Shown: positions 26,563 through 35,221, numbered from the stretch's first letter. The stretch is DNA of 64,000 nucleotides from Thauera carbonicopians (GCF_025699485.1 NZ_JANUXN010000001.1:248001-312000); one strand, 5' to 3'. Numbers and translations: made by a program. The notes: generated from the letters alone by a model not told the origin.

Positions 26563-28784
26563 TCGCACACCAACGTCGGCACGTCCTCGAACGCCGGCAG
26601 CGGATCCGGAATGGTGGCCTTGCACACGCCCTTTTCGTGCGTGACGGTCAAGACCTGTCCGGCCTTCGGCTGTTCCAGGTAGATCCCGCCGTCATAGCCC
26701 ACCATCGTCTCTTCCGTGTCGGATTTGAGCGGTGCGCCCATGTTCGGCACGGTGCCGTCCTTCAACTTCACGTTGAAGGCGCGTGCGGCCATCGACTTCA
26801 AGCCGAAGTCGACCAGTGCTACGGAGTTGCGGTTGGGCACGGCCTGGATCGTGGTGGTGGCCACTTCCATGCCGAGGGGCAGGGCGCGTTCATCGATCCG
26901 GATGGAGTTCGGCACCAGTTGGTTGACTGGGCCGACGACCAGCGTTCCGTTCTTATTGGTCTTGCCGACCAGCTGGTTTTCCAGGTAGACGGGCACGCCT
27001 TCGACGTTGGCGACCTTCACCACTGCGAGTGTGGCGCCCACCGACTTGCTCTGCTGGGTGGTGCCTTCGCCCCACCAGAGGGACGAGCGATAGCCTGCCG
27101 ACACCGTCACGTCCTTCCCGTACACGTCCACACGCGCATTGGCGTCGAACTTGGGGTTGTCCCAGCGGGCTGCAGCCGAACCGTAATACTGGCCATTGGA
27201 CTGGCCCAGGCGACCGTTCCAGTTCATGGCACCCAACGAGGTATCGCGATCGCCGGCCAGGCGCAGTTCCGTCCTGGATCCGCGGCCACGGCGGGAATAG
27301 TCGATCGACCCCGTCATGTCGCCCAAGGGGCGGGTGTAGGTCAGTTGGACCTGGTTGTCCTTGCCCTCTCGGGCTACGCCCACCGAGAGATAGGAGCGAT
27401 CCTGCTGCCAGTTGAGGCGCAGTTCCGCCCGGTTACGTTCGTCCGGACCTTGCTGGACCCGGGCGATCGAGCCGGCCATGGACCAGTGGTCATTGAAGCG
27501 ATACGACCCCCACACCGAGGTGGCGTTCAAGGGGTAGGCATTGCCTAGTTCGTGCGACAACTGCCACCAGTTGTCGGACTGGCGAATGTGCGAGAACCCC
27601 ACCGTCCAATCCGCCGAGTTGTAGGCGTAGTCCACGGCCAGCGCCGTGCCCGACCCCTTGTCGGAACTGGACTTGCCCACCGACACGCCCAACTGGCCGT
27701 AGCGGCCCAGCACGACAGTCGAACCCAGCGACGCGTTGCGCGCGTTCTTGGTGGCCTCGACATTGGCCTCCATCGTCCACTTGTCGGACATGCCCCTGGC
27801 ATACGACGCTGACAAGGCGGGCGTGGTGTAGTTGTTGGTCATGCCCTCGCGCAGCAGGCCTGCGTTGATTTCCCACTTCGACAAACCCTTTCGTAGCAAG
27901 TCAGTGGAGAAGTAGAAGCGGCTGTCCACGACCGTTTGCCGACCGAACTGATCGGTCAGGATCACCGAGCCCGCATTGGCGCCCGACGAGAACCCGATAT
28001 TGTTGAACTGGAAGCCGCCCGCTTCCACGTCGTAGGGTTGAAGTGGATTGCCATTGAGATAGGCCTGGGCTTGCGAGGGTGCGACGGCCACGCCACCCAA
28101 CACCGGCACCGGGAAAGACGGCTGGGTGGGATCCAGCGCCGGATCCGACGCGATACGCACGCCCGCCATGGCCACACCCTGGGTGGTGCCATTCGGGCTG
28201 GTCTGGATATCGCCCACCTGCAGCGACAGGCGCTTATCGGGCATGTCCTTGGTCCAGGTGGTATAGCCGCGCACGTACTCCGCGCCCTGCTTGCTTGCAT
28301 TCAACTGGCCCGTGGTCGACAGCACACCGCCTGCGACCGACGCGTGGACTTCATGACCCACGGACGCGGCCACGCCGCTCTTGGGGTTGTAGGCCAAGGC
28401 CACGTCATAGTTGACCAACACGCCCTTGGCCGAGGGCGACACCGGCACCTTGGGAGGGGCTTCCTGCCACCCCAACTGCTGGTACGGCAATCGCCCTGGG
28501 GGTGCCCAGAAGTCCACCGTCATGGTGGGGTTGTCGATCGTGGGCTGTAGGCCCAGTTCTGCCGTGGTGAGAATGGCTTTCCCTGCTTCCTCTTCCGACA
28601 ACACGACACCCAGTTCCTTCCACACGGCAGGGGTCGCCGACAGAACCGTTGGGGAAGGCTGATCGAACTCCACCGATTGCGCGGTCAAGGCCTTCCGGCC
28701 ATTGAATCGCACGTCGAGGTAGGTCACTTCCGCGTGAGCAGGAAGCGCCAGGACCAGGCCAAGGAACAGGGTGGCGCGGCGCAT
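26559..28784 (-). CDS. Fimbrial outer-membrane usher
   Basis: The 741-residue product begins with a signal peptide (cleavage after MRRATLFLGLVLALPAHA) and has the usher features: an N-terminal chaperone-binding domain, a beta-barrel region with YRSSLWW- and DYSRRGRGSR-type strands, a plug-like PNGTTQGVAM region and C-terminal domains with MGAPLKSDTEETMVGYDG. Ushers of spore-coat-U type fimbriae are this short, compared with the 800-850 residues of classical ones. It forms the outer-membrane pore that orders subunits delivered by the chaperone. Confidence 0.88.
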   Translation of the reverse strand: MRRATLFLGLVLALPAHAEVTYLDVRFNGRKALTAQSVEFDQPSPTVLSATPAVWKELGVVLSEEEAGKAILTTAELGLQPTIDNPTMTVDFWAPPGRLPYQQLGWQEAPPKVPVSPSAKGVLVNYDVALAYNPKSGVAASVGHEVHASVAGGVLSTTGQLNASKQGAEYVRGYTTWTKDMPDKRLSLQVGDIQTSPNGTTQGVAMAGVRIASDPALDPTQPSFPVPVLGGVAVAPSQAQAYLNGNPLQPYDVEAGGFQFNNIGFSSGANAGSVILTDQFGRQTVVDSRFYFSTDLLRKGLSKWEINAGLLREGMTNNYTTPALSASYARGMSDKWTMEANVEATKNARNASLGSTVVLGRYGQLGVSVGKSSSDKGSGTALAVDYAYNSADWTVGFSHIRQSDNWWQLSHELGNAYPLNATSVWGSYRFNDHWSMAGSIARVQQGPDERNRAELRLNWQQDRSYLSVGVAREGKDNQVQLTYTRPLGDMTGSIDYSRRGRGSRTELRLAGDRDTSLGAMNWNGRLGQSNGQYYGSAAARWDNPKFDANARVDVYGKDVTVSAGYRSSLWWGEGTTQQSKSVGATLAVVKVANVEGVPVYLENQLVGKTNKNGTLVVGPVNQLVPNSIRIDERALPLGMEVATTTIQAVPNRNSVALVDFGLKSMAARAFNVKLKDGTVPNMGAPLKSDTEETMVGYDGGIYLEQPKAGQVLTVTHEKGVCKATIPDPLPAFEDVPTLVCE

Positions 28785-28787
28785 GGC

Positions 28788-29432
28788 TTACGGGACGTTC
28801 CAGGTCTTGGCCTCGCCATTGACCTTGATGGAGACGTTCTTGCCGGAGGTGGTCGGGATCTTCACCGTCGAACCCGGCAGCACATAGCCCACCAGGCCCG
28901 TATTGACGGGCTTGCCGTCCACCGACATGACCGACAACTGGGCGGTGGCCGAACCCGAGTTGGACACGGCCAACGCCTGGCCTTCGCGGGTGAAGGACAG
29001 CGTGGGCGTGGCTCCTGCCGGGCGATAGAACAAGGGCAGGTTGTAGTTGAGCAGGAAGACCGCCCCGGATTGCTCGGGGGCAATGGCCTCGCTCGGCAAC
29101 TCTGAAATCACGACCCGGTAGGTTTGTTCGGTGGGCTTGTCCGGGCTGGTGCGGATGACGCGCACGATCTGGGTGGCGCCTGCGGGGATCTCGAACTGAC
29201 CTGGACCAAAGCGCACATCGTTGGTGGGGGTCTCCACCGTTTCGCCCGCCACTTGCGTCCAGGAGAACGCACGCATTTGGATCCGGATGGGTGCCGTGCC
29301 CGCGTTCTTGATCCGCAGGCTTTCCACCTTCTGTTGCGGTGTGAGTGTCATGCCCAGTGGGCTGATCTGGAGGTTGGCAGCGGTCGCGGGAAGGGCAACT
29401 GCAAGAGCGAGCGCAAGGAGCAAGCGTTTCAT
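28788..29432 (-). CDS. Periplasmic fimbrial chaperone
   Basis: The 214-residue PapD-like protein has a signal peptide (ending PATAA), a first domain with the strand LRIKNAGTAPIRIQMRAF and the pattern QIVRVIRTSPDKP typical of the FGS/FGL chaperone core. It donates a strand to fold subunits in the periplasm. The start at 29432 follows an AGGAC site and lies just downstream of the dyad promoter at 29462-29489. It is first in the chaperone-usher-exported protein operon. Confidence 0.88.
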   Translation of the reverse strand: MKRLLLALALAVALPATAANLQISPLGMTLTPQQKVESLRIKNAGTAPIRIQMRAFSWTQVAGETVETPTNDVRFGPGQFEIPAGATQIVRVIRTSPDKPTEQTYRVVISELPSEAIAPEQSGAVFLLNYNLPLFYRPAGATPTLSFTREGQALAVSNSGSATAQLSVMSVDGKPVNTGLVGYVLPGSTVKIPTTSGKNVSIKVNGEAKTWNVP

Positions 29433-29461
29433 GGTGTCCTGGTGGTAGTAGGGTATGGAAC

Positions 29462-29489
29462 AAGGTAGAGGCGTTGTCCTTTTTGGCAA
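29462..29489 (-). promoter_or_regulatory. Dyad promoter P3, chaperone-usher operon
   Basis: The operator is at 29474-29489 (minus-strand TTGCC-AAAAAG-GACAA). The -35 TTGCCA and -10 TACCTT are 16 bp apart. Confidence 0.85.
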
Positions 29490-29533
29490 GGGGTAGAAAC
29501 TTGTTGATCAGTAGGTTTTGCGACGCCAAACGA

Positions 29534-29555
29534 AAAGCCGCCCGAAGGCGGCTTT
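29534..29555. terminator. Terminator of the fimbrial subunit operon
   Basis: AAAGCCGCC and GGCGGCTTT form a 9-bp stem with a 4-base loop; on the minus strand TTTTCGTTT follows. It lies 25 bp after the subunit gene at 29581 and before the promoter of the chaperone operon. Confidence 0.8.
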
Positions 29556-29580
29556 CGTGTGCAGCGGTCAACGTGGAGGA

Positions 29581-30069
29581 TCAGAAGGTCAGAACGAGGG
29601 GCAATACGGCCGTGTATACGCCAGCCGGTTGGCTGTTCTGGGTGTAGATCCGACCGTAAACAGGGATTTGCTGTACACCGCCTGTGGATGTACCACTAAT
29701 CAGAGCGGTATCGGCAAACTCGGTAGTCCGGGAGGCGTCGGAGTACAGCGAGAAACCCACGGCGAATCCGGGCTTGGTCAGTGCGAAAGCCTTGCCAGTG
29801 GGGGAGCCGAGCGGAACGCCGGTCGTGTAGTTGCCGTTGTTCTTCAAGGTGTAGGGAACGGCGCCCGTGCATTCGATCTGAATGTTGGCGGTGGCGTCGA
29901 TATTGGTGGTGAGCAGGCCGGAGTTGGGGAACACCAGGTTGCCACCATCGACGGCGCATTCCTTGATTACGTCCGCCTGGACGGTGAAGGTGGTGGAGTT
30001 CGAGCCGGCGAAGGCCGAACCGGAAGCCGCAAGTGCCAGCACTGCGACAAGGAGAGATTTGATATTCAT
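29581..30069 (-). CDS. Spore coat U-domain fimbrial subunit
   Basis: A 162-residue exported protein: signal peptide ending SGSAFAG, then the SCPU pattern with VQADVIKECAV, IQIECTGAVPYTL and, at the C-terminus, IPVYGRIYTQNSQPAGVYT, leaving a YTA...TF end suited to strand exchange. The two cysteines (KECAV and IECTG) probably form the domain disulfide. It is the second gene of a two-subunit operon 33 bp behind the gene at 30103. Confidence 0.85.
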   Translation of the reverse strand: MNIKSLLVAVLALAASGSAFAGSNSTTFTVQADVIKECAVDGGNLVFPNSGLLTTNIDATANIQIECTGAVPYTLKNNGNYTTGVPLGSPTGKAFALTKPGFAVGFSLYSDASRTTEFADTALISGTSTGGVQQIPVYGRIYTQNSQPAGVYTAVLPLVLTF

Positions 30070-30102
30070 GTGTCAGTTCTCGTAAGGAAGTGAGTGGGCA
30101 GA

Positions 30103-30588
30103 TCAGAAATCGATCTGGACGCGCATGTTGGCGGCGTAGTGCCCTTCGGGCGCTGCGGCCTGCGGAGGAATGCGGCCGTACAACACCAGATTGAAGGCTG
30201 CACCAGTTCCAGACGCGGTACCGGAACTGGCATTCGTGCTATCCCAAGCCACGGTGCGGGAGGCGTCCGAGAACAACTTGAACTCGATATCGTTGGAACC
30301 CGCGTCCTTCATCAAGAACGAAGTGGCCGCAGCGTCAGCAGCGTCGAAGATCTTGATGGTGTAGGGCAGGGCCGAGGTGCACTGGACGGAGACGTTGGTC
30401 TGGGCGTCCTTGTTGGCGCGCAGCAGGCCGATATTGCCGAAGTTCAGGGTGGAGGCTGTGGCCAGGCAGTCGTCACCAATGGTCACGCTGGCATTGAGGT
30501 TGCCCGTAGAGGTGGCGGCAGACGCCGACCCCGCCAGAGCGGTTAGCGCGACGGCCGAGGCCAGCGCGAGGGAACGGATGGATTTCAT
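30103..30588 (-). CDS. Spore coat U-domain fimbrial subunit
   Basis: A 161-residue SCPU-type subunit with signal peptide (ending AGSASA), the cysteine pair in GDDCLATA and SVQCTSALPYTI, and a C-terminal LYGRIPPQAAAPEGHY strand block. It is homologous to the next gene and is probably the major or tip subunit. The dyad promoter at 30639-30666 sits about 50 bp upstream, and a GGAG site precedes the ATG at 30588. The divergent promoter P5 for the tail-protein operon lies immediately beyond. Confidence 0.85.
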   Translation of the reverse strand: MKSIRSLALASAVALTALAGSASAATSTGNLNASVTIGDDCLATASTLNFGNIGLLRANKDAQTNVSVQCTSALPYTIKIFDAADAAATSFLMKDAGSNDIEFKLFSDASRTVAWDSTNASSGTASGTGAAFNLVLYGRIPPQAAAPEGHYAANMRVQIDF

Positions 30589-30638
30589 GTGGACTCCAGG
30601 TAAGGGATTGGAAAGCCGCGAACTCCGCGGACAGGACC

Positions 30639-30666
30639 AGCCTAAACCCGTTGTCGTTTCTGGCAA
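30639..30666 (-). promoter_or_regulatory. Dyad promoter P4, fimbrial subunit operon
   Basis: The operator is at 30651-30666 (minus-strand TTGCC-AGAAAC-GACAA), -10 TAGGCT, spacing 16 bp, followed by GGT. Confidence 0.88.
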
Positions 30667-30729
30667 GCGCATGAACGTGTCATTGTCCAGGTGGTGGCAA
30701 TCCTGTGATTTGCTGCGCAAACGCCAGAC

Positions 30730-30757
30730 TTGCCAAAAAGAACAACGGCGCGAGAAT
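30730..30757 (+). promoter_or_regulatory. Dyad promoter P5, tail-protein operon
   Basis: The operator is at 30730-30745 (TTGCC-AAAAAG-AACAA), -10 GAGAAT at 30752-30757, followed by GGT. It is divergent from P4, only 63 bp away, so the two may be bound cooperatively. Confidence 0.85.
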
Positions 30758-30780
30758 GGTTCACCCGTCCAGGAAGCCCC

Positions 30781-31245
30781 ATGACCATCTCGATTGAAAC
30801 CTTGCGCAAGTTGTCGGCGGTGAACCCCTTCGTTTCTGGTTCAACGCCCATTTCTCCTGGCCGCGCCTATTTGGGGCGTTTGGACGAGGCGGGGTTGCTC
30901 CCCTATCTGGCGCGACCCAATCTCGACATGGGCTATCAAGAAGCCCCGGATTTTGAGCAGTGGTATTTCCGCAGCCGCGACGGCAAGGGCTATTTGCTGG
31001 CCGATATGATCGGGCGGGCCGACGGCTCCAAGATCACCCAAGCCGTCATTCAGCGGGTCGCCCACGACGATCCCGAACTGGCCCGGTCCTACAAGGAACT
31101 CCAGGACGCCCAAGGCGGCGAGAGGGTCTTCCAGCAGATGGACAGCGCCGTGCGCAAGTATGATCTGGAGCAGGTGGCCAGGCCGAAGGGTCTGGACCTG
31201 GAAGAACCCGAAGATCTGGCGGCACGGCGAGGGAGGGCAATGTGA
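30781..31245 (+). CDS. Tail-bearing protein of unknown function, first of a four-gene operon
   Basis: This 154-residue protein starts MTISIETLRKLSAVNPFVSG with an AGGA site eight bases upstream. It has no clear ankyrin repeat, but it ends LDLEEPEDLAARRGRAM, the same tail as the ankyrin proteins next to it. The following gene starts with GTG overlapping its TGA. It may be a secreted protein or a chaperone-like partner of the three ankyrin proteins. Confidence 0.75.
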   Translation: MTISIETLRKLSAVNPFVSGSTPISPGRAYLGRLDEAGLLPYLARPNLDMGYQEAPDFEQWYFRSRDGKGYLLADMIGRADGSKITQAVIQRVAHDDPELARSYKELQDAQGGERVFQQMDSAVRKYDLEQVARPKGLDLEEPEDLAARRGRAM

Positions 31246-31946
31246 GCGATCGTCAGCAGAAGGAACGGAACCGAGACCTGATCAATGCGATCACAGGCGG
31301 ATCCGTCGACGATATCCAGCACGCCATCGACCGGGGCGCCGAACTGTCAGCGACCGATCGCCTGGGACGTTCCGTGTTGGCTATTGCCACCACGCAAGGC
31401 GAGCCGGGAAGCGTCGATCTTTTCATCAGGCTGGGCGCTGACGTAAATGCCCATCACGGGAAGCACGGATATACGCCGCTGCATTCGGCCGTCGGGTGTG
31501 GAAATCTGGAAGCCTGTCGTTCGCTGCTAGCGGCAGGTGCCAATGTCGGCGCCTTGGAAGTGGATGGACTAACGCCGCTTCACAAGGTAGCCCACGCACC
31601 AAGAAATCGACATGACCTGGTGGACCTGCTGGTTGCCAACGGGGCGGATATTCACGCGAATGACGAACATGGCAATACGCCACTCCATTACGCGGCCCGG
31701 CATAGCAACGGCGAAGTTGCGCAGGCCTTGCTGGCGCACGGTGCTGACATGGAGGCCAGGAACCACAAAGGCAAAGCGCCACGCGACGTGTTCGCCAAGT
31801 TCCTGCCCGCCCAAGGCACCCTGGACGCCGCCAGCGTGTTCCAGGCCTACGACAGGCAACAAGCACTCCAACGGATTGCCAAGCCGCGGGGCTTGGATCT
31901 CGCCGATCCCGAGGAACTGGCAGAGCGGCGAGGGAGGTTCATGTGA
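31242..31946 (+). CDS. Ankyrin-repeat protein with conserved C-terminal tail
   Basis: The 234-residue protein consists almost wholly of ankyrin repeats (for example HGYTPLHSAVGCGNLEACRS and DEHGNTPLHYAARHSNGEV) and then the tail LDLADPEELAERRGRFM. The GTG start at 31242 overlaps the previous stop, and the GGGAGG that forms its ribosome site is inside the codons of the previous protein's tail. It binds a partner protein by analogy with other ankyrin proteins; no enzyme domain is seen. Confidence 0.85.
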   Translation: MSDRQQKERNRDLINAITGGSVDDIQHAIDRGAELSATDRLGRSVLAIATTQGEPGSVDLFIRLGADVNAHHGKHGYTPLHSAVGCGNLEACRSLLAAGANVGALEVDGLTPLHKVAHAPRNRHDLVDLLVANGADIHANDEHGNTPLHYAARHSNGEVAQALLAHGADMEARNHKGKAPRDVFAKFLPAQGTLDAASVFQAYDRQQALQRIAKPRGLDLADPEELAERRGRFM

Positions 31947-32971
31947 CCCCCTCCGTCTGGAACGTTTCGACCTACTACGTCGACGCTTACACTTTCGGTA
32001 AGGATGATGATGGCGAGCGTATTCGCCGCGAACTCAAACCCGTCAAGGCCATGCGCGAGGCGCTGGCCCAGGGCGCAGACCCGAACGAGCGAGACGCACT
32101 GTTCACAGCCATCGACAAGGGATCGATCGGCCATGTTCAAGCCTTGCTGAAAGCCGGCGCAGACCACGAACGCGTCGATAGCGATGGGAAGTCACCCCTG
32201 TATCGCAGTGTCGAGAACCGGGAACTGGACAAGGTGAATGCCTTGCTCAAAGCCGGCGCCGACGTGAATGCCGCCATCCCCTCGCAAGTCCAGCAGATCC
32301 ACGACGACGTACCATATACCGAAATTCCCGACGAACCCGGCCAGACCGCCATCATGCTGGCGGCGCGACTGGGCCACCGCCCGATCTTCGATCGCCTGAA
32401 AGAAGCTGGCGCTTCAATGGACGGCGTACTGCACGCCGCCGTTATCGGCGAGAAGGAGGCCGCTTGGAGACAGGACGCTCGGCAGGGGTCGTTCTCGCGG
32501 TCGCCCATGGTCGAGCCCTTGCTGGCCGAGGGCCTGGATCCGAATGCGGCGTGCGACGCCAAGTTCTATCTGTACGAACGGTACGGAAATTCTGGCGTCG
32601 GCCAGGGTGGCGAAGGCTACACGCCGCTCCACCTGTGCGTGGACAGCAAACTGGCATATGGCGTCTATGGCCTGGATTGTGCTGCCGCATTGTTGAAGGC
32701 GGGCGCCAACCCCAACGCCCAGGACGGGGCAGGCGAAACGCCGCTTCACATGGGCGAGAACGCTCAATTGGCCGAACTGCTGATGACCCATGGGGCCGAC
32801 CACACGCTGAAGAACCACGATGGGCAGACGCCGCAGGATCTGGTCTACGACCCGGCCGTCCAAACGCTGTTCCGTCAACACGACCTGGCCAAGGTGGCCA
32901 CCAAGGCCAGGAAGGAACTTGACCTCGCCGACCCGGAAGAACTGGCCGAGCGGCGGGGGAGGTTCATGTGA
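31943..32971 (+). CDS. Ankyrin-repeat protein with conserved C-terminal tail
   Basis: A 342-residue ankyrin protein (repeats include DGKSPLYRSVENRELDKVNA and EGYTPLHLCVDSKLAYGV) ending in LDLADPEELAERRGRFM. The N-terminus (TPSVWNVSTYYVDAY) is unique. GTG start at 31943 overlapping the upstream TGA, with GGGAGG before it. Third gene of the operon from P5. Confidence 0.85.
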   Translation: MTPSVWNVSTYYVDAYTFGKDDDGERIRRELKPVKAMREALAQGADPNERDALFTAIDKGSIGHVQALLKAGADHERVDSDGKSPLYRSVENRELDKVNALLKAGADVNAAIPSQVQQIHDDVPYTEIPDEPGQTAIMLAARLGHRPIFDRLKEAGASMDGVLHAAVIGEKEAAWRQDARQGSFSRSPMVEPLLAEGLDPNAACDAKFYLYERYGNSGVGQGGEGYTPLHLCVDSKLAYGVYGLDCAAALLKAGANPNAQDGAGETPLHMGENAQLAELLMTHGADHTLKNHDGQTPQDLVYDPAVQTLFRQHDLAKVATKARKELDLADPEELAERRGRFM

Positions 32972-33753
32972 GTAATCCCCTGTTCTACCGGCATGGAAAA
33001 CTCATTCCAGCCGCAGAGATCAAGAAAGCCATTGCAGCGGGCGCGGATCCCGACATGAATAACCGCCAGGCCTTGATGAATGCGATCGACCACGGAACGC
33101 CTGCGCAAGTCCGAACCCTCCTGCTATGCGGCGCAACGCTCCCGAAAGACAATAAGCAGGACTGGTTTGTGCGCCACGCCATTCGGGCGGGATCCCCAGC
33201 AAAAATCGACCATCTCGCAAGCGCGGGGTTGACGATGGGAATGAAGTTTCTGGATGGCACGAATGGGTTTCATGAACTGTCGCTCATGCCTCTTGGGGTT
33301 GACCCCACACCGATCGCCCAAAGATTGTTGAACGCAGGGGCTAGTATTCATGCGCGAGCGTACAAAGAGAGTCCAAACCTTCACGGGCGAGAACAAGGTT
33401 CCAAGCAACCACTACATCACATGGCGGAACAAGGAGTTGACGCAGGCGTAATCGAACAAGCATTACGCCTGGGAGCGGACGTGAATGCCCAGAGTTTCCA
33501 TGGCTATACACCACTATCCTTGGCACGGAATAAAGAAATCGCCCAGGTGTTGTTGGAGGGTGGTGCAGATCTGGATATTGAATTGCATTCTGGGAAAACC
33601 GTTGCGCAACACTGCTATTTTCCTGGCGCAAAGGATTTTATAGCCGGCTGGCAACGCCAGCACAGTCTCCAGCAGGTGGCCACGGCAACCCGGAAGGAAC
33701 TCGACCTGGCCGACCCCGAAGAACTGGCCGAACGGCGCGGACGGTTCATGTAA
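32968..33753 (+). CDS. Ankyrin-repeat protein with conserved C-terminal tail, last gene of operon
   Basis: The 261-residue product has degenerate ankyrin repeats in the middle and a clear one near residue 175 (HGYTPLSLARNKEIAQVLLE). The tail LDLADPEELAERRGRFM is identical to that of the two genes before it. Here no gene overlaps downstream and the GGGAGG has decayed to a non-matching sequence, yet the protein tail is unchanged. This argues that the tail is selected as protein. GC content is lower in the central part. Confidence 0.85.
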   Translation: MSNPLFYRHGKLIPAAEIKKAIAAGADPDMNNRQALMNAIDHGTPAQVRTLLLCGATLPKDNKQDWFVRHAIRAGSPAKIDHLASAGLTMGMKFLDGTNGFHELSLMPLGVDPTPIAQRLLNAGASIHARAYKESPNLHGREQGSKQPLHHMAEQGVDAGVIEQALRLGADVNAQSFHGYTPLSLARNKEIAQVLLEGGADLDIELHSGKTVAQHCYFPGAKDFIAGWQRQHSLQQVATATRKELDLADPEELAERRGRFM

Positions 33754-33771
33754 TCCATCGCATGAAGGGAC

Positions 33772-33799
33772 TTGACGAAAACGACAAGCCATCAATAGT
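33772..33799 (+). promoter_or_regulatory. Dyad promoter P6
   Basis: The operator is at 33772-33787 (TTGAC-GAAAAC-GACAA), with -35 TTGACG and -10 AATAGT 16 bp on, then GGT. It drives the gene pair at 33828. Confidence 0.8.
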
Positions 33800-33827
33800 G
33801 GTCTAGTCGTTTTCCCAAGGTCTCGCC

Positions 33828-34103
33828 ATGAAGCACGTCCTGTTTTCTCTGTACTACCTGTTTATCGTTGGCGTCTGGCTGATCGGTGGCTTGGCCACGG
33901 GTGCTTCGGGCTATCTGCCCAACGGGCAGGCCGGGCTGTTCATCGCCTGGATGATCTGTCTGTACTGGCTCCCCTTCATGATTGCGTGCCACCGCGACAC
34001 GCGGAACGCCATGGGCGTGGCGCTGATCAATATGTTGACCGGCTGGACCGGGATCGGCTGGTTCGTGGCGCTGGCCATGGCCGTGTTGGGTCGCCGCCAC
34101 TGA
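33828..34103 (+). CDS. Superinfection immunity-like membrane protein
   Basis: A 91-residue protein with three hydrophobic segments (about residues 5-25, 35-55 and 63-85). The C-terminal NMLTGWTGIGWFVALAMAV matches the characteristic end of the superinfection-immunity (Imm) membrane family, which in phage T4 blocks DNA entry of related phages. That role here is inference. Its end overlaps the DUF4942 gene by TGATG. Confidence 0.75.
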   Translation: MKHVLFSLYYLFIVGVWLIGGLATGASGYLPNGQAGLFIAWMICLYWLPFMIACHRDTRNAMGVALINMLTGWTGIGWFVALAMAVLGRRH

Positions 34104-34837
34104 TGAACGACCTCATTCCGTCGATTTCTGTGCCCGGACTCCTGGCCGAACGGATCAGCCGCATTGACGCCGCCCAGGCCTTGCTGGCCGCACCCGAACA
34201 GCGGGCATTCGTCGAATACCTCCTGAAGGGCCGCATTTTCTGCAAGGACGATCACGAACTGATGGCCAACTACACCCAGCACGTCGATCGCGACTGCTGG
34301 AAAACCTTCATTCAGGCGTCGGGTCTGTGGGATCTGTTTGCGCGCGACACGCGCGATGAATGGATGAGGGCGTTGGGCATGGGTGACTACCAATACCGCG
34401 AGCTGCAGGAATGCCCGCCATTCACGGCCGAGTCCGCATTGGCCACCTTCCAGGCGTATGCGGAGCAGAAGGGCGAGTTGCGCAAGCAAGCCTTGCTCTC
34501 GCTCTACCGCCGACTGTCCTGGGACCACAAGACCAACCAGCCTGCGCTGTTCGGCAAGAAACTGATCTACACCCATTTCACTGATCGCCGTGGCTTCATG
34601 TACTCCGACGCCAGCCACTTGATGGACGACCTGCTGCGCGAGTTGTACCGACTGGACGGCAAGCCCGAGCCCGTCGGCGCCTGGGACCAGCGCGACAACG
34701 CCACCGGCTACTTCCGCGTCCAGAAGCACAAGAACGGCAACGGCCATGTCCACCTGGAACGGCTCGACCTGGTCGACCGCCTCAATGCCGAGTTGGCGTC
34801 CTATTGTCCGGGCGCATTGCCTGCACCGCGGCCATAG
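34103..34837 (+). CDS. DUF4942 domain protein
   Basis: The 244-residue protein has the DUF4942 pattern: WKTFIQASGLWDLFARDTRD, then RRLSWDHKTN and FGKKLIYTH. Such domains are common on plasmids and integrative elements, often fused to methyltransferases, but here it stands alone and the function is unknown. The ATG at 34103 overlaps the previous stop. Confidence 0.8.
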   Translation: MNDLIPSISVPGLLAERISRIDAAQALLAAPEQRAFVEYLLKGRIFCKDDHELMANYTQHVDRDCWKTFIQASGLWDLFARDTRDEWMRALGMGDYQYRELQECPPFTAESALATFQAYAEQKGELRKQALLSLYRRLSWDHKTNQPALFGKKLIYTHFTDRRGFMYSDASHLMDDLLRELYRLDGKPEPVGAWDQRDNATGYFRVQKHKNGNGHVHLERLDLVDRLNAELASYCPGALPAPRP

Positions 34838-35020
34838 CGTTCTGGGGAAGCAGTCCAGGACAGCACGGTCGCGCTCGATCGCAAGGCTACGCCTCATCCA
34901 CTCTCACTGTTCCCCTAAAGGGCGCGGACGACACGCCCGCGCAGTTTACGTTCCTGCCCTTCGGGTGCGTTCGATCGTGGTGGCCCGTGCTTCTGGGACT
35001 ACCCACCCCAGGAGAACACC
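34838..35020 (+). promoter_or_regulatory. GC-rich leader of the 35021 operon
   Basis: This 183-bp gap holds the leader repeat, then a CCCTTCGGGTGCGTTCGAT block that is also seen upstream of radC, and ends in a CAGGAG ribosome site. The hairpin-forming content suggests an RNA leader. No dyad promoter is present. Confidence 0.5.
34866..34955 (+). repeat. Leader repeat, copy A
   Basis: About 88 bp that recur nearly unchanged at 36186-36273. It includes GCAAGGCTACGCCT, CACTGTTCCCCTAAAG and the GC-rich 26-mer also found in umuC. It lies 65 bp upstream of the gene at 35021 in its leader. Confidence 0.85.
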
Positions 35021-35221
35021 ATGAAACTCACCGCCGACGATATCCGCTGGATCGAACAAGTCCTCTCCAACGACGAGAATTCAACCGACGAGGAACTGGT
35101 CGCCTATTTCCAGCAGAACGGCCTGACCGCCCAGCAGGCGCAGGACGTAGTGGCGCACCGCGACGCCTACCTCAACGAGGTTGTGTTCGACGGGCAGGGC
35201 CCGCTGTGGGAGGCGCAGTAA
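35021..35221 (+). CDS. Small hypothetical protein, 66 residues
   Basis: Acidic helical protein (MKLTADDIRWIEQVLSNDEN) with a repeated Gln-rich helix. The CAGGAG site is ideally spaced. It overlaps the next gene by TAATG. Unknown function; typical of conserved plasmid accessory genes behind the shared leader. Confidence 0.65.
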   Translation: MKLTADDIRWIEQVLSNDENSTDEELVAYFQQNGLTAQQAQDVVAHRDAYLNEVVFDGQGPLWEAQ

